Source: Sycon ciliatum (lineage: Eukaryota > Porifera > Calcarea > Leucosolenida > Sycettidae). Taken from it: 64,000 nucleotides of DNA. Below the pieces are notes generated by a model. It was not told the origin of the DNA. It saw only the letters and a program-made list of their open reading frames with translations, and did no database searches. The DNA is taken from NCBI RefSeq assembly GCF_964019385.1, contig NC_088646.1, positions 15,872,823 to 15,936,822 on the forward strand. Reading direction: 5' to 3'. Of this stretch, positions 40,411 to 52,878 are shown in pieces (positions within the stretch are counted from its first letter, which is position 1; every line of letters starts with the position of its first letter). A program made the translations under genes and the position numbers.

Positions 40411-40684
40411 CGTACTACTCTCCCAAACTAATAGGGAGGTTCCGGAGTACGATTTTTCGTGCCAAAATCCGTGGAGGCTCTACGGATTTTTTATACGTCG
40501 TTTTCGAGCAGTGAAAAGTTCCGGGGTACGGAACTTATGTGTTTGCCGTCATTGCCTAGGTTACGATCGCAAACACGTCACATTCCCGCGCTATGTCTTT
40601 TTATTTTGAAAATTTGTACCGAAATCAAAACTTCCCGCGAAAAATCGATGTTTCTCATACCAAATTTGTACGCGAAAAATGGAC

Positions 40685-41115
40685 TCCATCTCATCTTCCA
40701 ACACATTGTGCCTGTGATGAATCATTCACCATTTGCCATGCTCTGTCGTGCTCTCGAGGAGGATTTCCCTCGCTCCGGCATAATGAGGTTCGTGATGTGA
40801 CGGCGTCTCTCCTCAAGCGTGTTGCCCACAGTGTCGTGCTCGAGCCACACCTGCAACCTATCACTGGCGAATCCTTCAGGCATCGTTCTGCCATCACCAA
40901 CCCTCAAGCGCGGCTGGATATAGCTGCGAGTGGTGTCTGGGGTGGACGGTTTGATCGCACCTTTTTTGATGTAAGGGTTTTTAACCCGTTTGCGAGCTCA
41001 AACCGTACCACTTCAGTCCCCTCCAGCTACCAGCGTCACGGGCGAGAGAAACGGCGTTGCTATGAGGAGCGAGTCTGTGAAGTCGAGCATGGCTCCTTCT
41101 GCCCCGTCGTTCTCT
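40685..41115 (+). mobile_element. Second fragment of the TQGDPLAM/WGGRFER retroelement family
   Basis: The frame reads CACDESFTICHALSCSRGGF (a Cys/His knuckle-like block), RHNEVRDVTASLLKRV, LEPHLQPITGESFRHRSAIT and LDIAASGVWGGRFDRTFFDV, then SSNRTTSV before it runs into the N gap at 41116. It corresponds to the C-terminal part of the element at 36784-38450. Open over the whole visible length. Confidence 0.7.
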
Positions 41116-41315
41116 NNNNNNNNNNNNNNNNNNNNNNNNNNNNNNNNNNNNNNNNNNNNNNNNNNNNNNNNNNNNNNNNNNNNNNNNNNNNNNNNNNNNN
41201 NNNNNNNNNNNNNNNNNNNNNNNNNNNNNNNNNNNNNNNNNNNNNNNNNNNNNNNNNNNNNNNNNNNNNNNNNNNNNNNNNNNNNNNNNNNNNNNNNNNN
41301 NNNNNNNNNNNNNNN
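41116..41315. other. Assembly gap (200 N)
   Basis: An exact 200-N run followed directly by a CT microsatellite (41316-41396), the probable cause of the break. It truncates the retroelement frame on its left. Confidence 0.99.
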
Positions 41316-41321
41316 TCTCTC

Positions 41322-41394
<73 letters not shown>

Positions 41395-41396
41395 CC
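41316..41396. repeat. CT microsatellite at gap edge
   Basis: CT repeat with a few CCT interruptions, continuing the gap. Confidence 0.95.
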
Positions 41397-41889
41397 CTTT
41401 AGATCCTTTTTGTGACCTCGATTCTTGACTTGATTTTCTTACTCTTTTAACAGCACGCTTGTTTTTCTTCACTCGAACAAATTGATGCAACCACTCCACA
41501 AGTTCAGTCACAAAGCACACCCAAAAATTATCAGTCATAACTTTGAGTCTTTTCATGGTTGGTTGGTTTTTATTTTACTTCGCACATTCAAACGGGATGA
41601 CGACCCAATAAAATGATGGCGAAAGCTTAGCCTAGAAGTGGCTATGGAAGCACATAGTAGGAGATTAGGATAACAATTGAGAGTAAACGGGGGGGGGGGG
41701 GGGGAGGGGTAAGAATACGATGTATCTGTAATACTACGAGAGTTCCCAGATTGCCTAGAGTGCTCAACACCACAAGGATGGAGCATTACCACAAAGGCAG
41801 AAGAGAACAGAGACAGCCGGCTAGGTCATTGTTATAATGCTGCGTTTCATGCACATAGCAAAGCTATGGCAATCCTCAGACAACTGATA

Positions 41890-42380
<491 letters not shown>

Positions 42381-42505
42381 TGTGTGTGTGTGTGTCACTG
42401 TGTGTCACTGTGTGTCACTGTGTGTCACTGTGTGTCATTATCTGGGTCCAAACTATACCCAGGCAGGTAGCAAAGCAAAGAGCGCAAAGGTAGTAAAGGG
42501 CGACA

Positions 42506-43765
42506 TTAGTGTGACATCATCAAGTTCAAGTACCGGTAGTTAGTTAGTGAAACATGGTGCGGATCGTGTCGGTTTTTACATGGGAGGTGAAAAGGAGGGA
42601 GAGAAGGAGAGGTGACAGTCAGTGCGGCTGAAAAGCAGCAGGAGCCATAAAGCAGGTCGGGCATTATGACCGTCTTTACGTACACCTGACGAGAGCGTCT
42701 CGATGGGCTTCGGCGTGCGCGTGACCACATAGTTTACATGGGTGTCCCAAGCTAGGCGATTGTCAAGGTGAACGCCGAGGTAGCGCGCAGACGACGATGA
42801 AGGGAGGAGGAGGCAGTCGCCGCTTTTGACTGTTACTTCCTGTACATGCTGCTGGGCATGGGGAGAGATACTTTTTTTAGAGAGATGCTAGTACTAGTAG
42901 TCAGAACCTTGCAGTCTTGGCGGCGTTCAAGATGAGGCCTCGAGACTTCAGCCAATCGGCCAGAGCAGTTGCCGCTGTGGTGAGGGTTCTGGACGCTTAC
43001 GCCGCTGAGGCCTGGGAATCATACAGGGCTATGTCATCTGCAAATAATATAATTGCACACTTGGCACAGGCGAGGAAACCAAAGGGACGTCTCGTGTGTA
43101 ACGTTCTATACAGAAGAGGACAGGGCCAAGAACATAGCCTTGGGGTACTTCGCAGGTGCAAGCCAGAGCAGGGCTGGTTGAAGACGAGATGAGGATCTGC
43201 TGCGTGCGGCCGGACAAGTAGTCGCCAAACCAACTGAGCGCATTTCCAGAAATTCCAACCGCAAGGAGGCCTCGGATCAACATGTCGTGGTGCACTTTAT
43301 CCAAAAGCCTTCCACATGCCTAATAGGCACAGCCCTGTGACCTTGCCACTGTCTCGCGCCTTCTGGAGATTATCCGTCAGCACGCAGAGGACGTCTTCCG
43401 CAGAAAATTTCTTGCGGAAGGCAAATTGTGTTTCGGGTAGTGCCTTGCTCAAGTCCAAATGACAAACTGACTGGTATTGCACTACCCTCTCCAGCAACTT
43501 ATTGGGAGAAGGGATACAGGTCTATAGTTGGTGGGTACTGATGGGTCACCGGCCTTGTATAGTGGCACGACAGACGCCAATTTAAATGCAGATGGAATGG
43601 TTCCAGTCCTCAGCGAGGTGCAGAACAGCACAGCAAGGGAATATGCCAGCAAGTCAGCACCCTGCTGTAGCAGAGAGCCCGGAATGCCGTCACTACCTGC
43701 GGCTTTCCGCGCATCGAACATCTCAACGAGACGTCGGACGTCAGCAGGAGTCACAGGATGAAGTT
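42506..43765 (-). mobile_element. LINE reverse-transcriptase fragment with frameshifts
   Basis: Read from 43765 leftwards, the blocks come in RT order: ADVRRLVEMFDARKAAGSDG (finger region), IPSAFKLASVVPLYKAGDPS, YRPVSLLPIS, KALPETQFAFRKKFSAEDVL, DKVHHDMLIRGLLAVGISGN, EVPQGYVLGPVLFCI and FADDIALYDSQ (the catalytic ADD), then RTEV-type remnants near 42700. At least three frameshifts separate them. A jockey/CR1-like clade is inferred from spacing. Inactive. Confidence 0.75.
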
Positions 43766-44320
43766 TTCATCATTCTGTCAGAGCCAGCCCCTTGCTGGCC
43801 GTGGGAAGGCATCATGCCTGTTCGCTTGCTGATGTGAAGAATACCATTATTGCATACCATACCACTGACACTGTACTAGCGAAAGACTGGTACATTGCTG
43901 TTACACTACTTGTAGTACTCATTTCGTTTGGCTCGCTAACTACTATATATGCTAGTAGCAACATCTTTGTTTAGCATTTTGTAGTATTTTTCGAGTAGTT
44001 CTCGTATTCTCCGGACCGTTGGCTGCCTAACCCAACGATCACAGAGAGTATGATTGTAAAGCTGATGGCTATTCTTATGAAGTGTTATCTTCTCTTGGAT
44101 GGTGTTTGGGCTATGGCAGTACATGCACAGTCATGTATCCGTATATTTGTAACCGATGCGACAGCCAATACTACTTGTAGTGCTTCTCAAGCTTTGTATT
44201 GTATCTTGTGCCTTTCTTTCTTCCTGCTGCAGGCAATTATGTCCTACCCGTACGTGAGTATATCCTGCATCACATTCTCAGTAGAATGAAGTTGAAGACA
44301 CCACTGCAGCTGTACTTATG

Positions 44321-44661
44321 GTTGATAAATATGGTGGTAAAGACACACCTGGCAATATGGCGGTATGAAGACATCCAAGAAGAAGATTGCCTGATGAGTC
44401 CAGCGGGGACGAAACGTACGTCGCAATCGAGCTATGTCGTTGCTGTGTCATCATCTATGTGCCATGCGCTACTTGATGTACCAGCCTGCTATGCCGGATA
44501 CTGCCAGCCATGCATCGACCAGGCGCCAGGCGCGAACTGATGGTGGTGGTGGTGAGAAGGAGAGCTCTGTGCCAGAACTTTGCAGCCAAGAGAGCGTGTG
44601 TGGGCAGGCGTGTGTTTACCGCCATATTGCCGGGTGTGTCTTTACCACCATATTTATCAAC
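44321..44661. repeat. 341-bp hairpin with 44-bp arms (43/44 identical)
   Basis: The left arm (GTTGATAAATATGGTGGTAA...GGCAATATGGCGGT, 44321-44364) and right arm (44618-44661) differ at one base. Just outside, ACATTCTCAGTA occurs directly repeated at 44272-44283 and 44660-44671. The 253-bp centre holds a run of GATGGTGGTGGTGG and no known frame. Very low divergence suggests a recent element. Confidence 0.75.
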
Positions 44662-44949
44662 ATTCTCAGTAATAAAAACAAACAATAATTGGGTTTTTTT
44701 GGTTGAGTACTTACTGAGATGTGGGCCTTTAAAGTCAGTTGCTCATTCCAATTAACATTAAAAAAAAAATTCTATTGCACTTGGAAACTGCACTCCCAGG
44801 TCCTATTGTCGGATTTCGGTTTGAAAACATTTTTGGAAATGTCCAGAATCAATGAGAGGTCAATGCATGTACATGTAGATGACTGGACACCCCATCCCTG
44901 AGCTACATGTACACAAAACTGACTACCCAGTACCCACGTGTACAATTAA

Positions 44950-45811
44950 AGGGGAAGTATACCCTAAAATCAAATTTTCACCAGTTGTAGTCTTCTGGGT
45001 GCTGAGTCGAATGGTCTTGGTCCGAGGAAGCTGCGACGCTCCCTTCCTACTTGAATCCCAATCGAACTCGCGCACTTCCACCGAAACTGGGTGACTGCGC
45101 CCTACTACATGTAGATGGGGATTTGTATGCAAAATGTCACTAAAAGCGCCATTTCGTTCTTATAAAAGCACGGATGACCGCGATTGGCCCATATGTTGTA
45201 GTCTTTTGGACGCTGAGTCGACTGGTTTTGGTCCGAAAAGGCTGCGATGCAGCGTTCCTCCTTTATTCCCAATCGAACATGGTTGAACAAGCGGTCACGT
45301 GCTCCTGGGTGCCCAAATCACCTGGTCACCGCGCCAGCAGGCGACAACTAATACTTTCACTCCAAGGTTCAACTCGAGTGACAGGACTGCACCCAAAAAA
45401 GGTCAAACAGGCTAGTAAGTTGTACCCTGCAGGCACGGTGACCAGGTGACTGGTGTACGCAGGAGCACGTGACCGCTTGTTCAACCATGTTCGATTGGGA
45501 ATAAAGGAGGAACGCTGCATCGCAGCCTTTTCGGACCAAAACCAGTCGACTCAGCGTCCAAAAGACTACAACATATGGGCCAATCGCGGTCATCCGTGCT
45601 TGTATAATAACGAAATGGCGCTTTTAGTGACATTTTGCATACAAATCCCCATCTAGTAGGGCGCAGTCACCCAGTTTCGGTGGAAGTGCGCGAGTTCGAT
45701 TGGGATTCAAGTAGGAAGGGAGCGTCGCAGCTTCTTCGGACCAAGACCATTCGACTCAGCACCCCGAAGACTACAACTGGTGAAAATTTGATTTTAGGGT
45801 ATACTTCCCCT
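44950..45811. mobile_element. TTAA-flanked foldback element, copy 3
   Basis: Its 862 bp are closely similar to copies 1 and 2, opening AGGGGAAGTATACCCTAAAA. The left flank is TTAA (44946-44949). The right flank TTTTAA merges with the TTAA of the next element, which begins at 45818. Confidence 0.8.
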
Positions 45812-45817
45812 TTTTAA

Positions 45818-47924
45818 GGTGGCGATATGATCTACCTTCAGGGGTCAAAATTTTGTGAAATTTTCAACTTGCTCTAATTTCGTCCAATGCGGTGTCAAAT
45901 TGCTCGTATAGATCCCAGACATCATCTCTGAAAATTTGAGTGAGATTGCTTTATCCATATGGCTGCTATGAGCTTGCAAAGACCGAATGTAACATATCTT
46001 TGACTCGCACAATTGCAACTTTTTGGGGGAAAACGTAGAAATCAGTCTTTTCACGGTAAATCCTTGTGGATTTTGTTCAAATTTTCTGTGCTCGTCAGAA
46101 ATACCACTGCTGACTCATGCCATACCAATACGCACATATTACGTCATCATGGACACAGTGCGCATGCGCAAATCAATAATTCGATAATTTGTGAAGAATT
46201 CAAACAATTGTGTTTGGAAAGTCTATTGGAGACGTCTCACGTCGTCGCCTGTCACCAAGATCGGGTGGAATGAGTACTGTCCGTCGTCTTGGTTGTCCGA
46301 AGCAGCCTATATGACTGCCAGAAGCTCTCGATATCCATCTATCCGCTGAAAATATCCCTGACGTTGACGACGCTGTTCAAATTTATTGGCAAAAAAATTG
46401 CCAAGCGAAGACGTATTTCAACTTCATCTCCAACTCTGACTACTCTGACGATGACGATGTCAACAGCAGTTCTAGCTATTGTGGTGATTAGTTTTTCTCT
46501 CTCTTTCGGCGTCAGGCAGTGAGTGCAAAATATAGCCTACTGGAGTTAGTCTGTGAAATATTGAGTGATTTCTGCTATTTCTGGTCAAATCAGTATGCTG
46601 TCAGCTGTACCAGTCCACATCCCATCGTAGATCTACTAAGCGAGCAGGCAAACCCAGATATTTGCCTTGGGATTTCATTGTGTGTGGTGAGAAGAGAAGT
46701 CCATTCAGTTCTGAGAAATTCAATTTCAAATTGGAAGTCCACAGGCCTGTATTTAGTATGCGCCGAATTCATCACCGCCAGTGACGCTTTGCATAGTTTT
46801 CAATATTCTACTGCCCATATATACTAAGACCTGTGGCGGCAACGCGATCCTATTCAATCTGTGGTCATGTTCTCCGAGATGAGTTCAGAAGCAGACATGT
46901 GATCTGCTACGCTGGACCTGAGGCAATTTACCAAAGTGGCAGTGCTGCAACCGCATGCGATCGCCGTGATGTGTGACGGAAACGGCATGGCTGCACCCTG
47001 GATATGCCTCATTCATCAGCACCTATATTGCCATACCCATGGAGAGAGGCCACCAGTGAAGGCTGGGTTTCCGACTTGATTTTGCCTGCAATGATCCTGA
47101 TTGAACAAGCCCTTAGAGAAGAAATGAAGACTCTAGCTGAACACTGAAACCAGATAGCATCGCGTTTCTGCTCGGCACCGCACTAAGTAACACCATTGTG
47201 ATACAACCAGGAAGAGCTGGGAACTTGTGGGAAGTGACAAAGAAGTCAAGGAAGAAGTAAAGAAGACTGAAGAAGAGCATTACTAATCATCAAGGAGACC
47301 AAAATGAGGTCACCTACGAGCCAGATGGCTTCTGATGTGAAGATTTGTAGGCAGGTAGGCTGGAATTGGATAGACCTTTTTTGTGTGTTTTTGGTAACTT
47401 TTTAGCCTATCCCGCATTTTTCTACCACGATTGCGGCAAAGTGGTAGGTGCTATACCCCTAAACCTATACATTTCTGAGCTCTGTGATGCATCAGCTAGT
47501 TCGTGAATGTCTTCGTTTAGCCATTTATCATTGCTTGTTCTCACATTGGTTGTGGACCCGATCATGACTTTTTTTGCGGATGCGCGCGTCAAAACGCTTT
47601 GTTGTGACATTGTGATCTAAAGGACTTTGCAACTGTTTCTTGATATTCAATACCCAGAAATATATGTTAGGAACGCTGTAGCAATTGGTTATTTTCTACT
47701 TGATGGATGCATATTTCAATTTTGCGGTTAAGAGGTGCGGGTGCGGCCAATTATCGCGATTCGGCAATAACAATGGACATGAGCGGAATCTGTCCTCTAT
47801 TTGTGCTGCTCCTTGTCCTTTGGTACATAATGAATGTCTCCAGAAAATTTGACCTAATTCCAAAGAGAATTGGCTGAGATGTTTGTATTTTACGGTGGAC
47901 TATCCGCGAAGGTAGATCGCCACC
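45818..47924. mobile_element. 2.1-kb TTAA-flanked TIR element
   Basis: The left end GGTGGCGATATGATCTACCT and the reverse complement of the right end (GGTGGCGATCTACCTTCGCG) form TIRs of about 20 bp. Both are bordered by TTAA (45814-45817, 47925-47928), a piggyBac/Kolobok-type target. The interior has short open stretches (46013-46273 and 46519-46827 on +; 47610-47422 on -). None has a transposase motif I recognise, so it is degenerate or non-autonomous. Confidence 0.65.
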
Positions 47925-48049
47925 TTAAAGCGGTGTGGACCCTGGCTAGCGCCAGACGTTACTTTTGTAGCGTCTGGTGCCAGCCGCTACTAAAGTAACG
48001 TCTTTTGCATAGCGTCGGGAATTAACACTGTGTAGCACACACTATATCA

Positions 48050-50451
48050 AACTCAAATGGATGCAGACTTGTAGAATTTTGCGAGGACAACCGGCTGGTG
48101 CTAACCAACACACTGTTCAAGCACAGGATGCAACATCGCTCAACATGGTTTTCTGATGGTTTAGTGCATGCGGATGGAAAGCCTGTGCGGAATATGATAG
48201 ATTACGTGATAGTAAAACGTTCCACCATGGCCGCGGTTCTAGATGCAAGATCGTTTGGAGGCTTCACCACGCGCTCTGATCATCACCCTGTTATTGCAGT
48301 TCTTGGCATCGCACTTTCTAAAGTCCATCCGACCGTCAAACAACAAGACCCATGTTTCAATCGCTATAACCGTCCAACCGCTGAATCGTCGAAACTGTTC
48401 TGCGACCGTCTCAAGGAGAAGTTACCTTCTCTGCTTCCACTCTCCGCAAACATCGACAATGACTCCGTGGATAAGGCGTGGCGTGGATTCGTCTGGGCTA
48501 CGCATGATGCAGCGCAGGATGCATTCGGGAAAGTGCCCACTGGTTCTGCTCCGAAAGCAAGCACGAACCCTCGCGTTGCATCCTTATCCACTGAACAGAA
48601 GAATCTGCACTGCCGCATAAACGCTGAACCTGATCCAGAGCATCGTAAAGCTTTAAAGATTGAAAGATCTGCAAAACTCCACGAGATTCGAAGGATACTA
48701 CAGAAGGAGGGCGAGCAATATTGGCAACGTAAGGCTGTTGAAGTAGATGCTTTACGTCCTGACCCACGGTCCTACTTCAACGCCATCAGCAACTTACGCC
48801 AACTACGCTCTGGGAAGAAGGCTGCGCCTGTGCGTCTTGCTGACGCAGACGGCAGAATCATGGCAGACATCTCATGGAATCTTAATGCCTTTAATGAATA
48901 TTATGAATCGGTATTTTACACTGATGGCCAGCCACTCGACCTCAGGCAGCAATCAAATGAGGAAGATCCATTCACAATCGAAGAAGTACGGTCTGCAATT
49001 ATCAAGCAGAAGTCTGGTGGTGCTGTCGGTCATGATGGTATCAGTGCTGATGCTTTGAAGTCAGCTAAAAACCTTCTCGCACCCTGGCTGACGAATTTCT
49101 TCAACGCTGTTCAAGCTACAGAGTACTGTCCTGACGACATGCGCTGCGGCCTCATCGTTCCCATCTACAAAGCCGGCAAGCCTCTAGGACATCCAAAAAG
49201 CTACCGCCCCGTTATGCTCCTTTCTGTCGTCCGTAAGATCTTGACGTCAATACTCACCCGACGACACACACTCCATGTGCAGTCATATGTGGCAGAGAGC
49301 CAAGCTGGTTTCCGCCCTGGCAGATCGACCACGGATGGTGTCTTTTACGCCAGGACGATGTGTGAGCGCGCACTACTTGGCGACTGGTCATATTCATCGG
49401 CACTATTGGACTTCAGCGGTGCGTTTGACACTGTCATTCGTCAGGTTGCTCTGGAGAGGTTAGCCACTGCTGGCGCACCAACGTCCACCACTGCAGTCCT
49501 AGTATCAAACACAACAGCCCGCACGAAGCTTGGTAAACAACTAAGCAAACCATTTCCAACGAACATCGGCGTCGTCCAGGGTGACCCAATGTCACCAATA
49601 ATGTTTATAACTTACGCCGAAGGTTCCATGCGTAAGATCCGAGAGCAAGCTCTACCCGCGTCAGACCTACCAGCAACTTTCACACAATACGCAGACGACA
49701 CCACTGCCCATCAGAACGAGCGATCATCTGTGGAAGAAACCGTCCGTGTGTGTGAACCCGTTTTCTCGGATGACAATCTGAAGCTGAACGTGGCAAAAAC
49801 TCAATATTTTACTGTGACCAAGGAAGATGATTCCTGGAAATCGGTGAAGCTGCTGGGGAGTATGCTAGGCACAGCAGAAGACATAGCAGCCAGAGTGTCT
49901 GCTGCAAATCGGGCATTTGCAAGCATTCCATGGAAACGCCACAACCTGAATTCCAGGCTGTGTATGTTTTCCTGCCTGATATTGCCTGTCTTACTGTATA
50001 ACTGTGCGCTTTGGACCTTATCGCAAACATTAACCGACGTCGTCAATGTATGGCACCGGAAGAAACTACGTACCATCATTGGTATCACGTACCCACAACG
50101 AATCTCGAACACAGCGCTGTATGCCAGAACCGAGCAGACCCCACTATCCCAAGTCTGCAGGCAACGGAGACTGCTGTGGTTCGGCCATGTAGTGAGGGAA
50201 GGCGAAGAATCGTCCTCTTTCCAAGCCCTCCTAATGTCAATCAACACAACAGACATACGACGACCCCGAGGACGACCCCGTCTGAGATGGATCGACGTTG
50301 TCAAGAAAGACTTACAATGCATTAATCTGTCGCTTCTGGATGCTGTGCAATCTGCTTCTGATAGAGCTGCTTGGCTCGAAATTGTTAACAGATGCGTTGA
50401 CCTCATGCAATGAGTGAAATGCGAACTGTCATTATTATTATTATTATTATT
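48050..50451 (+). mobile_element. RTE-like non-LTR retrotransposon, 5'-truncated, with open ORF
   Basis: A single open frame of 771 codons (48098-50413) extends upstream without a stop to about 48050 (NGCRLVEFCEDNRLVLTNTL). The domains in order are: the C-terminal half of an AP endonuclease (NMIDYVIVKR, TRSDHHPVI); RT (GGAVGHDGISADALK, KAGKPLGHPKSYRPVMLL, SQAGFRPGRSTTDGVFYAR, SSALLDFSGAFDTV, GVVQGDPMSPIMF, QYADDTTAHQ); and an RLLWFGHVVR...RPRGRPRLRWIDVVKKDL tail. That tail and the ATT-repeat 3' end (50431-50451) are typical of the RTE clade. The endonuclease N-terminus is missing, so this copy cannot be autonomous. The open frame implies recent insertion. Confidence 0.9.
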
Positions 50452-50680
50452 AGCATTGTACAATGTAATTGTACATTTTTTAAATAAAATATGACAACAT
50501 TTTGGGAAGAGTCAACCGAGCAGGCAGTGGTAATAAACGCAACAATGAAAGGAATAATACTCATAAAAAGGACACGCTGCAGGCTCTTGAAGAGTTTCAA
50601 TAGTATACCTTCAAGCCTTATCGTCAGGTGAAATGCAGGAAACATCAAATGAACAAGAACAATGGATCAAGTACAGGATT
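50452..50680. other. Flank after the RTE element
   Basis: It contains AATAAA and CACCTGACGATAAGGCTTGA-type words (minus strand), common in invertebrate repetitive DNA. No gene is seen. Confidence 0.4.
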
Positions 50681-50686
50681 ACAGGG

Positions 50687-50814
50687 ATATACAGCGTGAT
50701 ATACAGCGTGATATACAGCGTGATATACAGCGTGATATACATGTACAGGTGATATACAGCGTGATATACAGCGTGATATACAGCGTGATATACAGCGTGA
50801 TATACAGGTGATGA
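50687..50814. repeat. 12-bp minisatellite (GTGATATACAGC)
   Basis: About ten units in two blocks split by ATGTACAG. Almost no divergence between units. Confidence 0.9.
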
Positions 50815-51016
50815 AAGGAAGTAGAAACGCATTCACAAAAGTCACATATAAATCTGCTATCAAGAGTACATACCCCACACTCTTGCTGCTATGTACATAC
50901 GCGTTGTTTGATACCATGACCATGCGTGTACAAACTACATAATGTCGTAACGTACCGTTTATCCACTCCCCATGCCCCCCCCCCCCCCCCCCCATGGCCC
51001 ACGCCGTGTCGCTTTC

Positions 51017-51277
51017 CAGCAGGGAGTAGTACAATACTGATTACTGTATTGTACTACCGTACTCCCTGCTTTCCAGCTGAGTTTTCGGCAGGGCGGGCTA
51101 GGGAATCAAGGCTGTCAAGTGCAGTACGATGTAGATCTACATATGCTACGGGGAATTAGTAGTACGGGTCCGGGGATTCTACGGGATTTCGTGGATCTGT
51201 ACAACTGGCATAAGGTCTTGACTACTGTAGTCTATACCAGGGAGTGGTATTGTACTACTCCCTGGTCTATACTATAG
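51017..51277. repeat. CAGGGAGTAGTACAATAC foldbacks
   Basis: 51017-51074 is an inverted repeat (CAGCAGGGAGTAGTACAATA and its complement around CTGATTAC). A second palindrome with the same arm sequence is at 51237-51276 (TATACCAGGGAGTGGTATTG). The two may be the ends of one element or two small foldbacks. Confidence 0.6.
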
Positions 51278-52336
51278 AGAGGGGGCCGATCAACGGTACT
51301 TTATACGGTAGATGTATGCGAAAGTGAGGAATTTCGCGTGTGGATTCGGCGGGCTGCAGCCATACCAGATGTATTCTGTGCAAAATGTCGATGTCAGAGT
51401 TCAAAGTACCGGTACAGTGTTTTTGTGTTGTTGCTTTGTAGCAGCTACATCTACGTTGTCATTTCGTTCTTTTCGTATCATCTTCTTCGTAGCTGTTATT
51501 TTCGCTTTCGAAACTGCAAAGAGCAGTATGCTAGAGGCGTCACGCCGCGTCAGGGATGGACGACGCTGCTGCTGGCAGTGCTGCTGCTGAGCTCCTTCAG
51601 AGTTCCGAACTCTCAGTGAAGTCGTTGCACTTGTATTTTGTAATCTCAAAATACTGATTAGTCCGGCGAATGTACATGCACTAGTATCTGGTTTTGCCCA
51701 ATAATATTGAAGAATCACCTTGCTTGAGAAAATGGATGGCCCCTGATTGTTGAGAAAGCCTGTATTTGCATATATCACCCTACTCTGCTCATCTGCTAAG
51801 TTAGATTTGACCCAAACCCACCCAGTTGTTGATCACAGATAATCGCTCCTCCTGAAAATTGGTCAAAACGGATTTATCTCGTTTTGCAATGAAGCCCTTC
51901 ATGTACAGTATTCAGTAATGTACATGTACTTGTACCGGTACATGTATTATACAGTACATGTATACATGTTCCCCTGACTGATCCTATGTACATGACTGTA
52001 TTATAACTTTAGAGTTCTAGTTAGGCTTCGAGTAATTCGACTTTAGAGTAAAACTTCCCCACACACGTACATGTACATGTCAACAAGCCACTGTACATGT
52101 ACTTGTACGGACAAGAAAAACGCACAACAGAGAGGTAATGCAAAAACAGTACACAAGACAACATTCAAGGAAAACCTGACTCTGCCAAAACTATCAGCGA
52201 GTTGACGACAGGAAAGGTTTTACTGGAGCAACTACCGAGACACAATCATGTGTGAGAGTAGCTACTGGCGGTTACCATGGTTACTTGCTTTTGATATTAT
52301 CACAATGATGCCTTTAGAGACTCAAAATGTGACATA

Positions 52337-52878
52337 CAGTCCGTATCGCCTATAAGGTTGGCGGCTATAGTAATATACCGGATATAGTGATCAATTTCTC
52401 AAATTCATTTTCATTTGCCATAACTAAGTATACACAGTTATCGCGTATAGTAATAATCGTCTTTTGTAATATATCGCCTATAGTGATCAAATTCATATTT
52501 CAAAAGACGTTTATTACACTATTTTTGCATCGGTTATAGTGATTGGTGTGAAATCAAGCGATGTCAGAGGAGAACAGGGTGTTACTTCTTCGTGAAGAAC
52601 TTGTCCAGGGAGTGTTGTTTGGTGAGTTTTGCTTGTACAAGTAAAAAATATGCCTCCATCGTGAGGAAATCCTGATTTTGTGTGTCAGGAGCTACAGCCA
52701 GCTACATGTATAATATTATGACATTGTACATGTATGTAGTGCGTATATATGTGCACGGCGCGCTGAGTCGTTTGACACCCCAATCGCATACATTGCATGG
52801 AGTATCGGTCATAGTAATATATCGCTTAGTGATAAAATGCTCAGAATCAAACACCAACGCTATAGGCGATACTGACTG
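52337..52878. mobile_element. TA-flanked MITE, pogo/Tigger-like
   Basis: The left CAGTCCGTATCGCCTATAAG and the reverse complement of the right CAGTCAGTATCGCCTATAGC are TIRs bordered by TA. Sub-terminal ATAGTGATCAA/ATATATCGCC words repeat, as in the element at 35804. A short Met frame inside (52564, MSEENRVLLLREELVQGVLF) is unassigned. Confidence 0.65.
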
